Assembly: GCF_000422445.1 (NCBI RefSeq)
Contig: NZ_AULU01000018.1
Coordinates: 1-64,000, forward strand
Length of the DNA stretch: 64,000 nt
Origin: Paenibacillus assamensis DSM 18201
Lineage (GTDB): Bacteria; Bacillota; Bacilli; Paenibacillales; Paenibacillaceae
Reading direction: 5' to 3'
Part shown: positions 53,473-62,306 of the stretch, one piece after another
How the letters are laid out: every line of letters begins with the position of its first letter
Numbering within the stretch: position 1 is the stretch's first letter
Notes under the pieces: generated by a model
What the model saw: only the letters and a program-made list of their open reading frames with translations
Databases searched by the model: none
What the model was told of the DNA's origin: nothing
Position numbers and translations under genes: made by a program

Positions 53473-54198
53473 TTACGAACAATCACGCTGTAATTTAAAT
53501 TGTAATGCATCCAACGCTAAGTCCATCGTCTGTTCTGACGCATGGGATTCCCATCTGTTTCGATCACCAACGATGCCGAACTCCGTATTTGGCAGTTCAT
53601 ACTGCTGTAAAGATACAGCTTGCGCAGCTGACAGCGACTTCATTACAGACACCGCTTGTGTTTCATATGAACCATGCAGCTCCGACTTGCTCGTCATCGT
53701 GGAAAGGTGCTTAGCACAATCACTCAAGTTCACTCTCTCCATAAATCGAACAAGCGATTCCTCATTTTCAACTAAACAAAGACTTTCATGATCAATGCGA
53801 TCATCCCTCCATACGGGGATGCGAACAAATGCTACTCGATCTTTAGGATACACGAACAGCAAGTTACGTGACGAAGGCACAAGTTGAAGTCGGGATGTGT
53901 GGCGATCTCCCTTCTCATCAGCTACAACCGTCCATTCCTTTGCCTCGAAAATATCAAACACCCGCGCCGCGCATTCTACAATATCACTGCCAGAGCGCAC
54001 ATCTGCATCTAGCTGCTTCCATACGATATCCTCTTGTCCCTGACTGGACACGATCGACCATGTGCGTCCGAATCGCTCTTTCAATAAACCTTGAATCGCC
54101 TGCACCGCTTGTGCGTAGCGTTCAAATACCGTTAATCCTGCTTCAAACAATACTAAAACCCGTTCATCAGGGTGTTGTGCGTGTAAATTTGTACTCAT
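53473..54198 (-). CDS. Unknown protein between the two rtcB genes
   Basis: A 241-residue soluble protein, start MSTNLHAQHPDERVLVLFEAG, with AAAAGGAG nine bases before ATG 54198 inside the end of rtcB copy 2. Apparent order: helical N-terminus (about 10-60), mixed alpha/beta middle with basic and acidic pairs (DKGDRHTSRLQL-like region about 95-150), helical C-terminus. No domain recognised. Only 4 and 33 nt separate it from the RtcB genes, so it probably works with them, for example as an accessory or end-sensing factor. Confidence 0.75.
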   Translation of the reverse strand: MSTNLHAQHPDERVLVLFEAGLTVFERYAQAVQAIQGLLKERFGRTWSIVSSQGQEDIVWKQLDADVRSGSDIVECAARVFDIFEAKEWTVVADEKGDRHTSRLQLVPSSRNLLFVYPKDRVAFVRIPVWRDDRIDHESLCLVENEESLVRFMERVNLSDCAKHLSTMTSKSELHGSYETQAVSVMKSLSAAQAVSLQQYELPNTEFGIVGDRNRWESHASEQTMDLALDALQFKLQRDCS

Positions 54199-54202
54199 TA
54201 GA

Positions 54203-55663
54203 TTAGGCTCCTTTTAACGCTGCTAACGGCTGGCATACTGCGACTACTTCAGCAAGCCCTGCGCCGACAACGCTCTCGATTATATGTTCAACATTTTTAT
54301 ATGCTTGTGGTGATTCATCAACGATGCTTTCCAGCATCGGCTGGTTTACTACAATCTCATCTTTCTTGCCAACTTTCAGTGAGGCAGCAAACTCCTCCAC
54401 TGTCACTACCTGCTTCGTTGCACTACGTGAACGTACCCGACCAGCACCGTGGCAGATCGAATAATAATTGTCGCTGCCCCCATCGCGCCCTACCATCAGA
54501 TAAGAGCGGCTGCCCATCGATCCCGGTATAAGAGCTGGATGCCCAGTGTCCATATATGGCTTTGGGTTATCTGGATGCTGTGGCGGCAGGGCACGAGTAG
54601 CACCTTTGCGATGTACAAACATCCGCTGCCCTTGATGCATTTCTTCCCATGCGTAGTTATGCATGAGGTCATACAGCGTCCGCATCTCAACCTGATTCCC
54701 AAATACATCACGAAATGCTTCTCGAATGCCATATGCGATCAGATGCCGGTTCACAACTGCATAATTTAGCGCCGAATACATCAAATTCACATATGACTGT
54801 GCAAATGGATGCGCCAACGGCGCAAACGTTAACCTTGGATCTGGCGTTCCTTGACCCGATGCGCGCATCCACTGTCCCATCGCCTTTATGCCATGCTCAC
54901 TAACCGCTCCGCCCCATGCCCGCGATCCAGAATGGATCATAATGACCACTTGCCCGTCGAATAATCCCCATGCTTCAGCAATTTCCCGATTATGCTCATC
55001 AATCTCAATCGCCTGCACCTCAGCAAAATGATTGCCGCTGCCAAGCGTACCGAGCTGTCTATGCGCTCGATGCCATATCGGTTCTGGAATTTCATCCAGC
55101 ACCTTTTCATCGAACGAGAATCTACCGCATTCCAGATGCGTCAAGGATGTTGTCTTCTTTGGCGTGTAAATGTCAGGTACATATTTGTTTGGCAGACCAT
55201 GAACGCCTTTTTTCAGCACATGTTCCAAGCGAATATCCGAAAAATAGCCGCGTTCATGCATATTCAAAGGCACATATTTCCCCATTCGTTTAATCAACTT
55301 ACGCCGTACCTTTACCTCTTTCAGTTCATCACGATGCATATTCGTCAAATGCACACGCATGCCGCAGCCAATATCATTGCCGACAATAGAAGGGGATACG
55401 TAACCATTTTCAACACCCCATACCGCTGTCGTACCTATGCACGTTCCAACGCCGACATGAACATCTGGTGTGTAGCTCATATAAGCAGCATTCGGAATCA
55501 ACAAGTTGTTGTTTGCCATTTCAAATACTTTTGCAGGAAGCTCTGCAAATAAAGAATCGCTTGCATAAACGTGCAGTTCCCCTGCTGGGAGAGCAACCGT
55601 GCGATAATACGCTGTCTCTGTTTGAGAATCCGAACTCCATGTATCTATATTCCATGTATTCAT
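54203..55663 (-). CDS. rtcB: RtcB-family RNA ligase paralogue 2
   Basis: About 486 residues. I prefer ATG 55663 (MNTWNIDTW), since AGAGG sits 13 bases away; the ATG at 55675 overlaps that site. Catalytic signature GNDIGCGMRVHLTN, HSGSRAWGG-type and CHGAGRVRSRS (guanylylated His) are present. It is the longer canonical-like copy and opens the operon. A terminator-like hairpin lies only 45-85 nt upstream of the start, so attenuation is possible. Confidence 0.9.
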   Translation of the reverse strand: MNTWNIDTWSSDSQTETAYYRTVALPAGELHVYASDSLFAELPAKVFEMANNNLLIPNAAYMSYTPDVHVGVGTCIGTTAVWGVENGYVSPSIVGNDIGCGMRVHLTNMHRDELKEVKVRRKLIKRMGKYVPLNMHERGYFSDIRLEHVLKKGVHGLPNKYVPDIYTPKKTTSLTHLECGRFSFDEKVLDEIPEPIWHRAHRQLGTLGSGNHFAEVQAIEIDEHNREIAEAWGLFDGQVVIMIHSGSRAWGGAVSEHGIKAMGQWMRASGQGTPDPRLTFAPLAHPFAQSYVNLMYSALNYAVVNRHLIAYGIREAFRDVFGNQVEMRTLYDLMHNYAWEEMHQGQRMFVHRKGATRALPPQHPDNPKPYMDTGHPALIPGSMGSRSYLMVGRDGGSDNYYSICHGAGRVRSRSATKQVVTVEEFAASLKVGKKDEIVVNQPMLESIVDESPQAYKNVEHIIESVVGAGLAEVVAVCQPLAALKGA

Positions 55664-55706
55664 AACTATCTTCATTCCTCTCGTTCATTGCCAATATCAT
55701 ATTTGC

Positions 55707-55746
55707 ACAAAAAAATGACCGCAGACTCTTCTGTCTACGGTCATTT
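55707..55746 (-). terminator. Terminator-like hairpin in front of rtcB copy 2
   Basis: AAATGACCG-AGAC pairs with GTCT-CGGTCATTT (55713-55746) and is followed on the minus strand by seven T's. It either ends read-through from the small gene upstream or acts as an attenuator in the rtcB leader. A further hairpin, TTAGAG/CTCTAA, lies at about 55755-55785. Confidence 0.8.
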
Positions 55747-55825
55747 CCATCCTAATTAGAGGGATATTTATCCATCTCTAATGAACACACTCATTCAACC
55801 TTGTGGATGAGCGTCCTTAGGAACA

Positions 55826-55854
55826 TATAAAAAGCCATAGACTTCTCGTCTATG
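55826..55854 (-). terminator. Terminator of the 41-residue peptide gene
   Basis: CATAGAC (55836-55842) pairs with GTCTATG (55848-55854); GCTTTTTATATG follows on the minus strand. Confidence 0.85.
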
Positions 55855-55965
55855 ATCTCATGATAATCCGTTCATGTTATGCAAAAGTACAGCTCACAAA
55901 CAGGTCTATACTCCAACTCATGTCGAGTAAGTCACCATATGTGAAGCGGTTCTTCTGCTCACCGA

Positions 55966-56091
55966 TTATTCCGTCGAGACCGACGAGAAACGTATGAATG
56001 TATGCGGTTGAAGATTACCTCGGCCATTATTTCGCAGCCCATTACCGGTACCTTTATCATTTCTGAGTTCATTAAACATAAGCATCATCAT
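55966..56091 (-). CDS. 41-residue small protein with its own promoter and terminator
   Basis: ATG 56091 follows AAAGGAGG (56103-56110) by 11 bases and encodes MMMLMFNELRNDKGTGNG..., ending FSSVSTE. Promoter (56127-56156), ribosome site and terminator (55826-55854) define a monocistronic RNA of about 290 nt. Residues 11-27 are Gly/Asn/Arg-rich; there is no cysteine, signal peptide or membrane segment. I recognise no family. It could also be a dual-function RNA. Confidence 0.6.
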   Translation of the reverse strand: MMMLMFNELRNDKGTGNGLRNNGRGNLQPHTFIRFSSVSTE

Positions 56092-56126
56092 TTCTTCGTC
56101 GGCCTCCTTTCGTGTAATATGGACTT

Positions 56127-56156
56127 ATCATAAAGCGATATTCCAAACATTGTCAA
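56127..56156 (-). promoter_or_regulatory. Near-consensus promoter of the small gene
   Basis: On the minus strand TTGACA (56151-56156), 18-nt spacer, TATGAT (56127-56132). It lies at the very end of the acyltransferase gene (stop at 56159). Confidence 0.8.
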
Positions 56157-56158
56157 CC

Positions 56159-57550
56159 CTATTTTTGAAAAACGGGTTTTGACCCCTTCCGCTGATCTGT
56201 CTGTTCAGCACGGTTGAGCTGCTCTTGACCTATGATGCACGACTGGCTTTTACTTTTGCTTCCCGCACCTGTTAACCATGCTCCGTATGGCATGCGCTCC
56301 ATCATTTTGGATAATAGCAAAGAGCCTACCGCTACCACAATCCACGTTACAATCGTCACGATAAAATGCTGCCCTTCCAGCATCAAAGTTCGTGTCCACA
56401 GGGCAACCCCTGACAACACCAGCGCATGTACTAAATAAGCTGGGAAGGAGTAAGTACCAATCCATTTTAAACAGCGGTAAAGCGTGCCCTGACGTTTTAC
56501 GATATTTAATGCAGCTACATACAGTAGCAGCATCTGTGAAACGGCCAATATGGCGATAGACGGTTTCAAATAGGTCGATATATTTACATTCACAGGATCT
56601 ACGCCACCAGCGAATAAGCGATAACTGCTGTACAAATAGGCAGCACCGAACACAGCTGCGCTCCATGGCAGTACCCGCTGTACCCATTTTCTCCACTCCG
56701 ACAGACGGTACGCACAGAGAATCCCCAATGCCATATAGAATATATACATGCCTACAAACATTGTGCGGTGCCCTAATAGATAAGCTGCAGCGCCACTCGC
56801 GTCAGCTGTCCATCCTGGTGCGATACGGTAAGACCAGTCCATTAAAGCGAGATGGAGAAGTCCAATCCCTATAACCAATAAGGCGATCCGTCGCTTGCCT
56901 ATCTTCCTTCCCTTTTCCAACGTTATTGCACGCATCCTCATTTGTACTTTATGTACAATTTTCAGCAACCAGGGGAAGAAGAAATATAATTGGAATATCA
57001 TTAAAACAAACCAAAGATGGTACCCATACGTCGGGTTTATAAGCTGCTGTGCGACCTTTGTCCAGCCCTCTACTGTAAATAGGTCCCCTTGCAAAATAAA
57101 AGCACTATAGATTAAGGTCCATAATGCGAATGGTATAAGCAGTCCTTGTGCTCTCCGCTTCAAGAAAGTGCTGTGTTGGGCCGCTGAACTACGGCTATAA
57201 AATAGTAGCACCGTTGATATAAACACAAAAGTTAGCGTCCCAAAGCGAGTAAAATGATAGAGAAGACTGATAAGAATGGAATCGGTCCGGTTAATATCTT
57301 CCCGGACGATATACTCACCAATACTGTGCTGCAGCACAATCGCTAAAAAGGCGAATGCTCGTAGTATCGTAAGCTCTTCGATTCTTTGTTTCAACTTCGA
57401 CGATGTACTCTTATGATCGACAGCAACTGCATTTGTATTTTTCTGATCTTTCTCCTGTTTCTCGAAAGGAACATCCTCTACTGCTGCGGTCTCGCCCATC
57501 ACAGCAATCTTGTTCGTCGTTGTCTTCGTTCGCAGGCTCGATTCGGTCAC
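56159..57550 (-). CDS. Membrane acyltransferase (Acyl_transf_3/OafA-like)
   Basis: A 463-residue protein with a polar N-terminus of about 55 residues and about ten membrane segments. The first reads ILRAFAFLAIVLQHS, with the conserved motif-I histidine. Such acyltransferases modify surface polysaccharides, teichoic acids or peptidoglycan with acetyl groups. Start is GTG 57550 (GGGGTG upstream); a Met at position 18 is an alternative. Confidence 0.85.
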   Translation of the reverse strand: MTESSLRTKTTTNKIAVMGETAAVEDVPFEKQEKDQKNTNAVAVDHKSTSSKLKQRIEELTILRAFAFLAIVLQHSIGEYIVREDINRTDSILISLLYHFTRFGTLTFVFISTVLLFYSRSSAAQHSTFLKRRAQGLLIPFALWTLIYSAFILQGDLFTVEGWTKVAQQLINPTYGYHLWFVLMIFQLYFFFPWLLKIVHKVQMRMRAITLEKGRKIGKRRIALLVIGIGLLHLALMDWSYRIAPGWTADASGAAAYLLGHRTMFVGMYIFYMALGILCAYRLSEWRKWVQRVLPWSAAVFGAAYLYSSYRLFAGGVDPVNVNISTYLKPSIAILAVSQMLLLYVAALNIVKRQGTLYRCLKWIGTYSFPAYLVHALVLSGVALWTRTLMLEGQHFIVTIVTWIVVAVGSLLLSKMMERMPYGAWLTGAGSKSKSQSCIIGQEQLNRAEQTDQRKGSKPVFQK

Positions 57551-57702
57551 AGATTCACCCCATTGTCACGTTATCCAATTAACATCATATCGTGCATAAT
57601 GTTATCGCTATAACCTGAAAACAAGATGAAAGAGGCATAAATAAAGTTTCATTCGGAACCCGCTTCTACTAAACGAAACAGCTGTACTATTCCTCTGAAC
57701 AG

Positions 57703-57742
57703 AAAAAAGCCATCAATCTGGCCGATACCGATTGATGGCTGC
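57703..57742 (-). terminator. Terminator of the serine hydrolase genes
   Basis: AGCCATCAAT (57708-57717) pairs with ATTGATGGCT (57731-57740); TTTTTTC follows on the minus strand. Confidence 0.9.
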
Positions 57743-57780
57743 AAATCCGGTCTGTATAGCTAATCTTTTATCCAGTCCTT

Positions 57781-58989
57781 CTACTTGGAACTGACTGTAC
57801 GGAATTCCTCTTCAAAAATTTCTAGTAAATTGGCCGAATTCTCATTCTGATCTTGATCAAGTATATTTGTACTCATCGCCAAGACATGTTCGCCACCGAT
57901 AAGACCGCCAGCTATCGTAGCAAACCCATGAATCCCCCCGCTATGCCCCCATATGGAAGTACCATTCGATAATTTTGTTTCATAAATTCCTAATCCGTAT
58001 TTCCCAACGGGCGTATCAACCCCCGTCAACATTTGCTGCAATGTCTCAACCTTCAATAGCTTACCTCCTAATAAGGCACTGAAAAAGGTATTCAGATCAT
58101 TCGCTGTCGAAATCATATCACCCGCTGCACCTCCCCATGAAGGATTCAACTCTGTCATATCCATAATCTTACCATTCTCTTTAAAGTACCCTCGTGCATG
58201 CTGATCCGGAATATACGAAGAGCTTTCCGGCACAAATGTGCCTTTAAGCTGGAGCGGATCAATAATACGCTTCTTAATTTGCTCCGCATAGCTTTCTCCT
58301 GTGACCTGCTTAATAACAAGTCCAGCTAAAATATAATTCGTATTTGAATATTCCCAACTTGTTCCCGGAGCGAATAATGGTGATTGACCTAATCCTATAC
58401 CCACGAGATCTTCAGCTGAATAGCCACGATATGGATTGTCCTTGATTCCATCTCTAAAGGATGTTGGGAACGTATAATTCGCAATTCCACTCGTATGATT
58501 CAATAATTGACGAATTGTAATTTTATTTCCATCATAGCCATTGCCCTGCACGATACCTGGCAGCCATTTTTCTACAGAGTCATCCAAGTTCAGCTTGCCC
58601 TCTTCAGCTAGCTGCACAATCACTGTCGCCACAAATGTTTTCGTCACACTTCCAATCCGGAAATGGAAGTCTGTCTTCACTTGTCGTGTATCATGGATGC
58701 TGGCTTCTCCTGATGCATAAGCCCATCTCTCAGCATTCTTCATACCGGCTGCAATGATGCCTGGAATATCCTTATGATTAGCAAGACGATCAATCACTTG
58801 TTTAACAGAGTTTGCGGGCGTTGACTGCACATTTTGTATATCGCAGTGATGAGGATTTTGAATACAGAATTGGCTCTTGTAATCATCCGATTGGGCTTGT
58901 ACATTTCCTTGCACAGGCAGCAATAGAGCAGCACCAGCCACCATAGCCGTTAGTGTCATCATTTTTAATTTAATAAGATTTAATTTCAT
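57781..58989 (-). CDS. Secreted serine beta-lactamase-fold hydrolase, single domain
   Basis: 402 residues from ATG 58989, which follows AAAGGAGGAG. Signal peptide of about 32 residues (ends VQA), then a class C beta-lactamase/DD-peptidase-like domain. The catalytic motifs are SVTK (114-117), YSN and HSGG. The group contains D-aminopeptidases, esterases and cell-wall-related peptidases as well as lactamases, so resistance should not be assumed. A Cys pair near the mature N-terminus (FCIQNPHHCD) is unusual. Paralogous to the gene immediately upstream. Confidence 0.88.
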   Translation of the reverse strand: MKLNLIKLKMMTLTAMVAGAALLLPVQGNVQAQSDDYKSQFCIQNPHHCDIQNVQSTPANSVKQVIDRLANHKDIPGIIAAGMKNAERWAYASGEASIHDTRQVKTDFHFRIGSVTKTFVATVIVQLAEEGKLNLDDSVEKWLPGIVQGNGYDGNKITIRQLLNHTSGIANYTFPTSFRDGIKDNPYRGYSAEDLVGIGLGQSPLFAPGTSWEYSNTNYILAGLVIKQVTGESYAEQIKKRIIDPLQLKGTFVPESSSYIPDQHARGYFKENGKIMDMTELNPSWGGAAGDMISTANDLNTFFSALLGGKLLKVETLQQMLTGVDTPVGKYGLGIYETKLSNGTSIWGHSGGIHGFATIAGGLIGGEHVLAMSTNILDQDQNENSANLLEIFEEEFRTVSSK

Positions 58990-59037
58990 TGTTTCTCCTC
59001 CTTTATTTTGACACACTATTAATTGGAGCACTGTTAT

Positions 59038-61260
59038 TTATTTAAATTCCTCTGCATACGCAGTATCAATTGAATCGACTACAGCCTTCGCTTGTTCTGC
59101 TGATTTTGGACCTGAGTTTATATTTAAGACCATAGTATGCTTGCCATCTAACGTTCCGAATGAAAAACTTATATACCCGTGTATCCCGCCAGTATGCCCC
59201 CAGAGCACTTGACCATTTGGAAGCTTCTTTGGGAAGATGCCCAACCCATACTCTACACCTTCCACTGTCTTCACAGTCGTCAACATCTGCTTCAATTGCT
59301 CCTCTTTCAATAGCTTCCCGCCAAGAAGCGCGGACATAAAGGTGGATAAATCCTGTCCAGTCGAGATCATATCTCCTGCTGCGTCTCCCCAAGAGGGATT
59401 GATTTGTGTAACATCAACTAATTTCATATGAACTGGAGCGTAGCCTCTAGCATGCTTGGATCCTGGTATAAGGGTGCTATTTCCAGGAAGAAAGGTTTCA
59501 TTAAGTTCGAGAGGCTCTATAATGCGTTTTTCGATTTGCTGATCATAAGTCTCACCTGTTACTTTTTTAATAATTTGACCCAGCAGCACATAATTCGTAT
59601 TAGAGTAATTGGAGACAGCCCCAGGCTTGGATAAAGGTTTTTCTTTCAATCCTATTGCCACTAATTCCTCTGGCTTATAGCTGCGATAGAGGCTATCTAT
59701 GTTGTTAGGGTCTTTAAAAAGAACATTTGTATAGTTACCAATGCCGCTCGTATGATTGAGCAGTTGGCGAATCGTAATCTTACTGCCATCATAACCGTTG
59801 CCTTGTACAACGCCCGGCAGCCACTTCTCTACGGAATCATCCAGATTCAGTTTGTTCTCACCTGCCAATTGAAGTACAACAGTCGCTACAAATGTCTTTG
59901 TAATGCTGCCGATACGGAAGCGTGCATCCGTCCCCATTTTACGACCAGTTGTAATGTCCGCCTTACCAGACGCATAGCCTTGAAACTTACCGTGATCGTA
60001 CGTAACCGCAGTAGCCCCTACAATACCGTGCTTCGTTATGTTATCCAGCTGAGCATGCACGCGCTCCTTCTTGGACTCCGTTCCACCGAATTCTTCTGCA
60101 ATAATATTCATATGATGAAGAGCATCTTTATCTGAAAGTAAATTGGTGCTCAAAGCTATAACATGTTCACCGCCAGCAGTCCCTCCAGCCATAGTAGAGA
60201 ATCCTGGCAAGTTTCCGCCATGTCCCCAGAAGGAAGTCCCATTTGGCAATTTCGTTTCGTAGATACCAAGTCCGTATTTTCCAAGAAGAGGGGCTTCAAC
60301 AGTCGTCATCATTTGCTTAAGCAACTCTGGCTTTACTAATTTCCCAGCTAGAAGGGCACTAAAAAAGGTATTCAAATCATCTACCGTCGAGATCATATCG
60401 CCTGCTGCATTTGCCCATGAAGTATTCATTTCAGTTGTGTCTAAAAGCTTACCTTCAAGCTTGTAATATCCTCTTGCATGAGGACTAGGGAGATGTGAAG
60501 AGCTTCCTGGAACTGAGGTTCCCTTAAGCTTAAGAGGATCAATGATACGCTTCTTGATCTGTTCAGCGTAGGTTTCGCCTGTAACTTTTTTAATAATAAG
60601 TCCAGCTAACACCGTATTCGTGTTTGAATATTCCCATTTCTCTCCCGGTGCAAAAGATGGCTTCTGAGAGATTCCGATACGGATAAGATCCTCAGCTGTA
60701 TAGTTTTTGTACAAGTTGGAATGTAGGTCTTTTATAAAAGTCTCATTTGCTGTATAGCTTGCGATTCCACTTGTATGATTCAACAATTGACGGATCGTAA
60801 TCTTGCTCGCATCATATCCATTTCCTTGCACAACGCCTGGCAGCCATTTTTCAACTGAATCATCCAGGTTGAGTTTGTTTTCACCAGCTAATTGAAGAAT
60901 GACCGTTGCTACGAATGTTTTCGTTGTACTTCCGATTCGGAAATGAAAATCTGTCCTCACTGGGGTTTTGTCATGGATAGTAGCTTCACCTGAGGCGTAG
61001 GACCATTTTTGACCGTTCTTTGTCACACCAGCGATAACCCCTGGAACGTCTTTCTGATTAGCAGCTTGATCGATAAGTTTCTTAACAGCTTCTCTACTAT
61101 CTTGTTCGACACTCGAATGGTTATTGGAAGAAAGCTGAGAAGTTTGCTGCACAGCATTTATGTTCTTCGCATGCAACATTCCTTGTGCAGGTAGCAATAC
61201 AGTTCCTGCTATTAATGCAGATAATGTAATCAATCCTAATTTGTAGCCTTTAAATTTCAT
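59038..61260 (-). CDS. Secreted two-domain serine beta-lactamase-fold hydrolase
   Basis: A 740-residue secreted protein made of two complete serine-hydrolase domains. Domain 1 (about 55-392) has STTK 111-114, YSN 211-213 and HGG 347-349; domain 2 (about 400-738) has SITK 452-455, YSN 552-554 and an HTG near 695. Both are intact and share long near-identical blocks (for example LNLDDSVEKWLPGVVQGNGYD) with each other and with the neighbour. AAAGGAGGAG precedes ATG 61260. Origin by internal duplication plus tandem gene duplication. Probably acts on D-amino-acid peptides of the wall; substrate unproven. Confidence 0.88.
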   Translation of the reverse strand: MKFKGYKLGLITLSALIAGTVLLPAQGMLHAKNINAVQQTSQLSSNNHSSVEQDSREAVKKLIDQAANQKDVPGVIAGVTKNGQKWSYASGEATIHDKTPVRTDFHFRIGSTTKTFVATVILQLAGENKLNLDDSVEKWLPGVVQGNGYDASKITIRQLLNHTSGIASYTANETFIKDLHSNLYKNYTAEDLIRIGISQKPSFAPGEKWEYSNTNTVLAGLIIKKVTGETYAEQIKKRIIDPLKLKGTSVPGSSSHLPSPHARGYYKLEGKLLDTTEMNTSWANAAGDMISTVDDLNTFFSALLAGKLVKPELLKQMMTTVEAPLLGKYGLGIYETKLPNGTSFWGHGGNLPGFSTMAGGTAGGEHVIALSTNLLSDKDALHHMNIIAEEFGGTESKKERVHAQLDNITKHGIVGATAVTYDHGKFQGYASGKADITTGRKMGTDARFRIGSITKTFVATVVLQLAGENKLNLDDSVEKWLPGVVQGNGYDGSKITIRQLLNHTSGIGNYTNVLFKDPNNIDSLYRSYKPEELVAIGLKEKPLSKPGAVSNYSNTNYVLLGQIIKKVTGETYDQQIEKRIIEPLELNETFLPGNSTLIPGSKHARGYAPVHMKLVDVTQINPSWGDAAGDMISTGQDLSTFMSALLGGKLLKEEQLKQMLTTVKTVEGVEYGLGIFPKKLPNGQVLWGHTGGIHGYISFSFGTLDGKHTMVLNINSGPKSAEQAKAVVDSIDTAYAEEFK

Positions 61261-61640
61261 GGTTTCTCCTCCTTTTTTATCAAAGCGGATCTACTATAAT
61301 CTGACATCCCATAAACAAAAAGCCCTTCATTTTCTCGTATCACTTATTAGTAAAATAGGTCCTGGATCATTCCACATACTCATCTTTCTTTTATTCACTA
61401 AGCAAGTGCGCTTCGTGTTCTCTGTCACCTCCTGATTTGACAATAGCGCTGGATATGTCATATTCCATAGTGATAAAAACGCTCATTTCATCATGATCGT
61501 TTGTCACAATCTCCATGATTAATGTCATATGACAATCCCTCACTACCTACTGTGACAGCCTTTCATCTATGCTAGAGGTATCACTCAGCGGAAACGGAAC
61601 TGCTGGACTTACACTATTCATGAAAAGGGGACGTTTAAAA
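61261..61640. other. Intergenic region between divergent hydrolase and sensor genes
   Basis: About 380 bp without a credible gene. It contains a perfect 12-bp palindrome TGTCATATGACA (61523-61534) and a partial copy of its half-site (TGTCATATTCC, about 61456-61466), which may be a regulator-binding site. Promoters must lie here for both directions, but I see none with two good hexamers. Confidence 0.4.
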
Positions 61641-62258
61641 ATGAAAGAGCATTTCATCCGAGGCCTGAATCACGCACAGCTTATGCTGTATACGTTTGTA
61701 AGCGGGCTGCTTTATTTCATCTTCTTTAGCATTGGGGTCACATTAGGCGCGGGGTTATCGATTACTATTGTAGGGATTCCAATCTTGGTCCATGTGCTGC
61801 AAACCGCACCAAAACTCGTACATCTAGACGCTCGAATCATTGAAAAATATACATCTATATCATTAACTCACTCACAAAGTAATGAGGAGCAATTCCACTA
61901 CGATGAGATACAACGAGATTCTTGGGAACAAATGAAAGAGACGTTGACGAATCGCGGTTATTGGATCATGATTAGTATGCTCTTATATAAATTGGTAATT
62001 GGAATGGGCAGTCTACTTCTCTCTGTCTTGTTATACGTCGCGCCTCTTCTCTTATTATCTGCTCCATTGCTGTATAAGATCATACCGTACCATGTATTTT
62101 CCATTTCAATTAAAACACTCCCAGCCGCTTTGGCTGTAAGTGGTCTAGGTTGCTTATGGTTAGTTGTTAGTATCCGAGTAAGCAATACCTTTGCGAAGTA
62201 CTTAGTCAGCTACACACGTCGTATGATTGAAGTGGGATATATTTATAAAACAAAATAA
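61641..62258 (+). CDS. Membrane 'putative sensor' domain protein
   Basis: About 205 residues from ATG 61641 (AAGGGG ten bases upstream). Four membrane segments in two pairs (about 15-60 and 120-180) match the 'Sensor' domain that in other bacteria is fused to histidine kinases of the HisKA_3 class; VTLGAGLSITIVGIPIL is the typical first-pair sequence. It is followed 48 nt later by such a kinase, so it probably senses for it. Confidence 0.75.
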   Translation: MKEHFIRGLNHAQLMLYTFVSGLLYFIFFSIGVTLGAGLSITIVGIPILVHVLQTAPKLVHLDARIIEKYTSISLTHSQSNEEQFHYDEIQRDSWEQMKETLTNRGYWIMISMLLYKLVIGMGSLLLSVLLYVAPLLLLSAPLLYKIIPYHVFSISIKTLPAALAVSGLGCLWLVVSIRVSNTFAKYLVSYTRRMIEVGYIYKTK

Positions 62259-62306
62259 TACAGTGCCTAATTTGTGCTTATTATGAAGATGGAGTGAGAA
62301 TTACTA

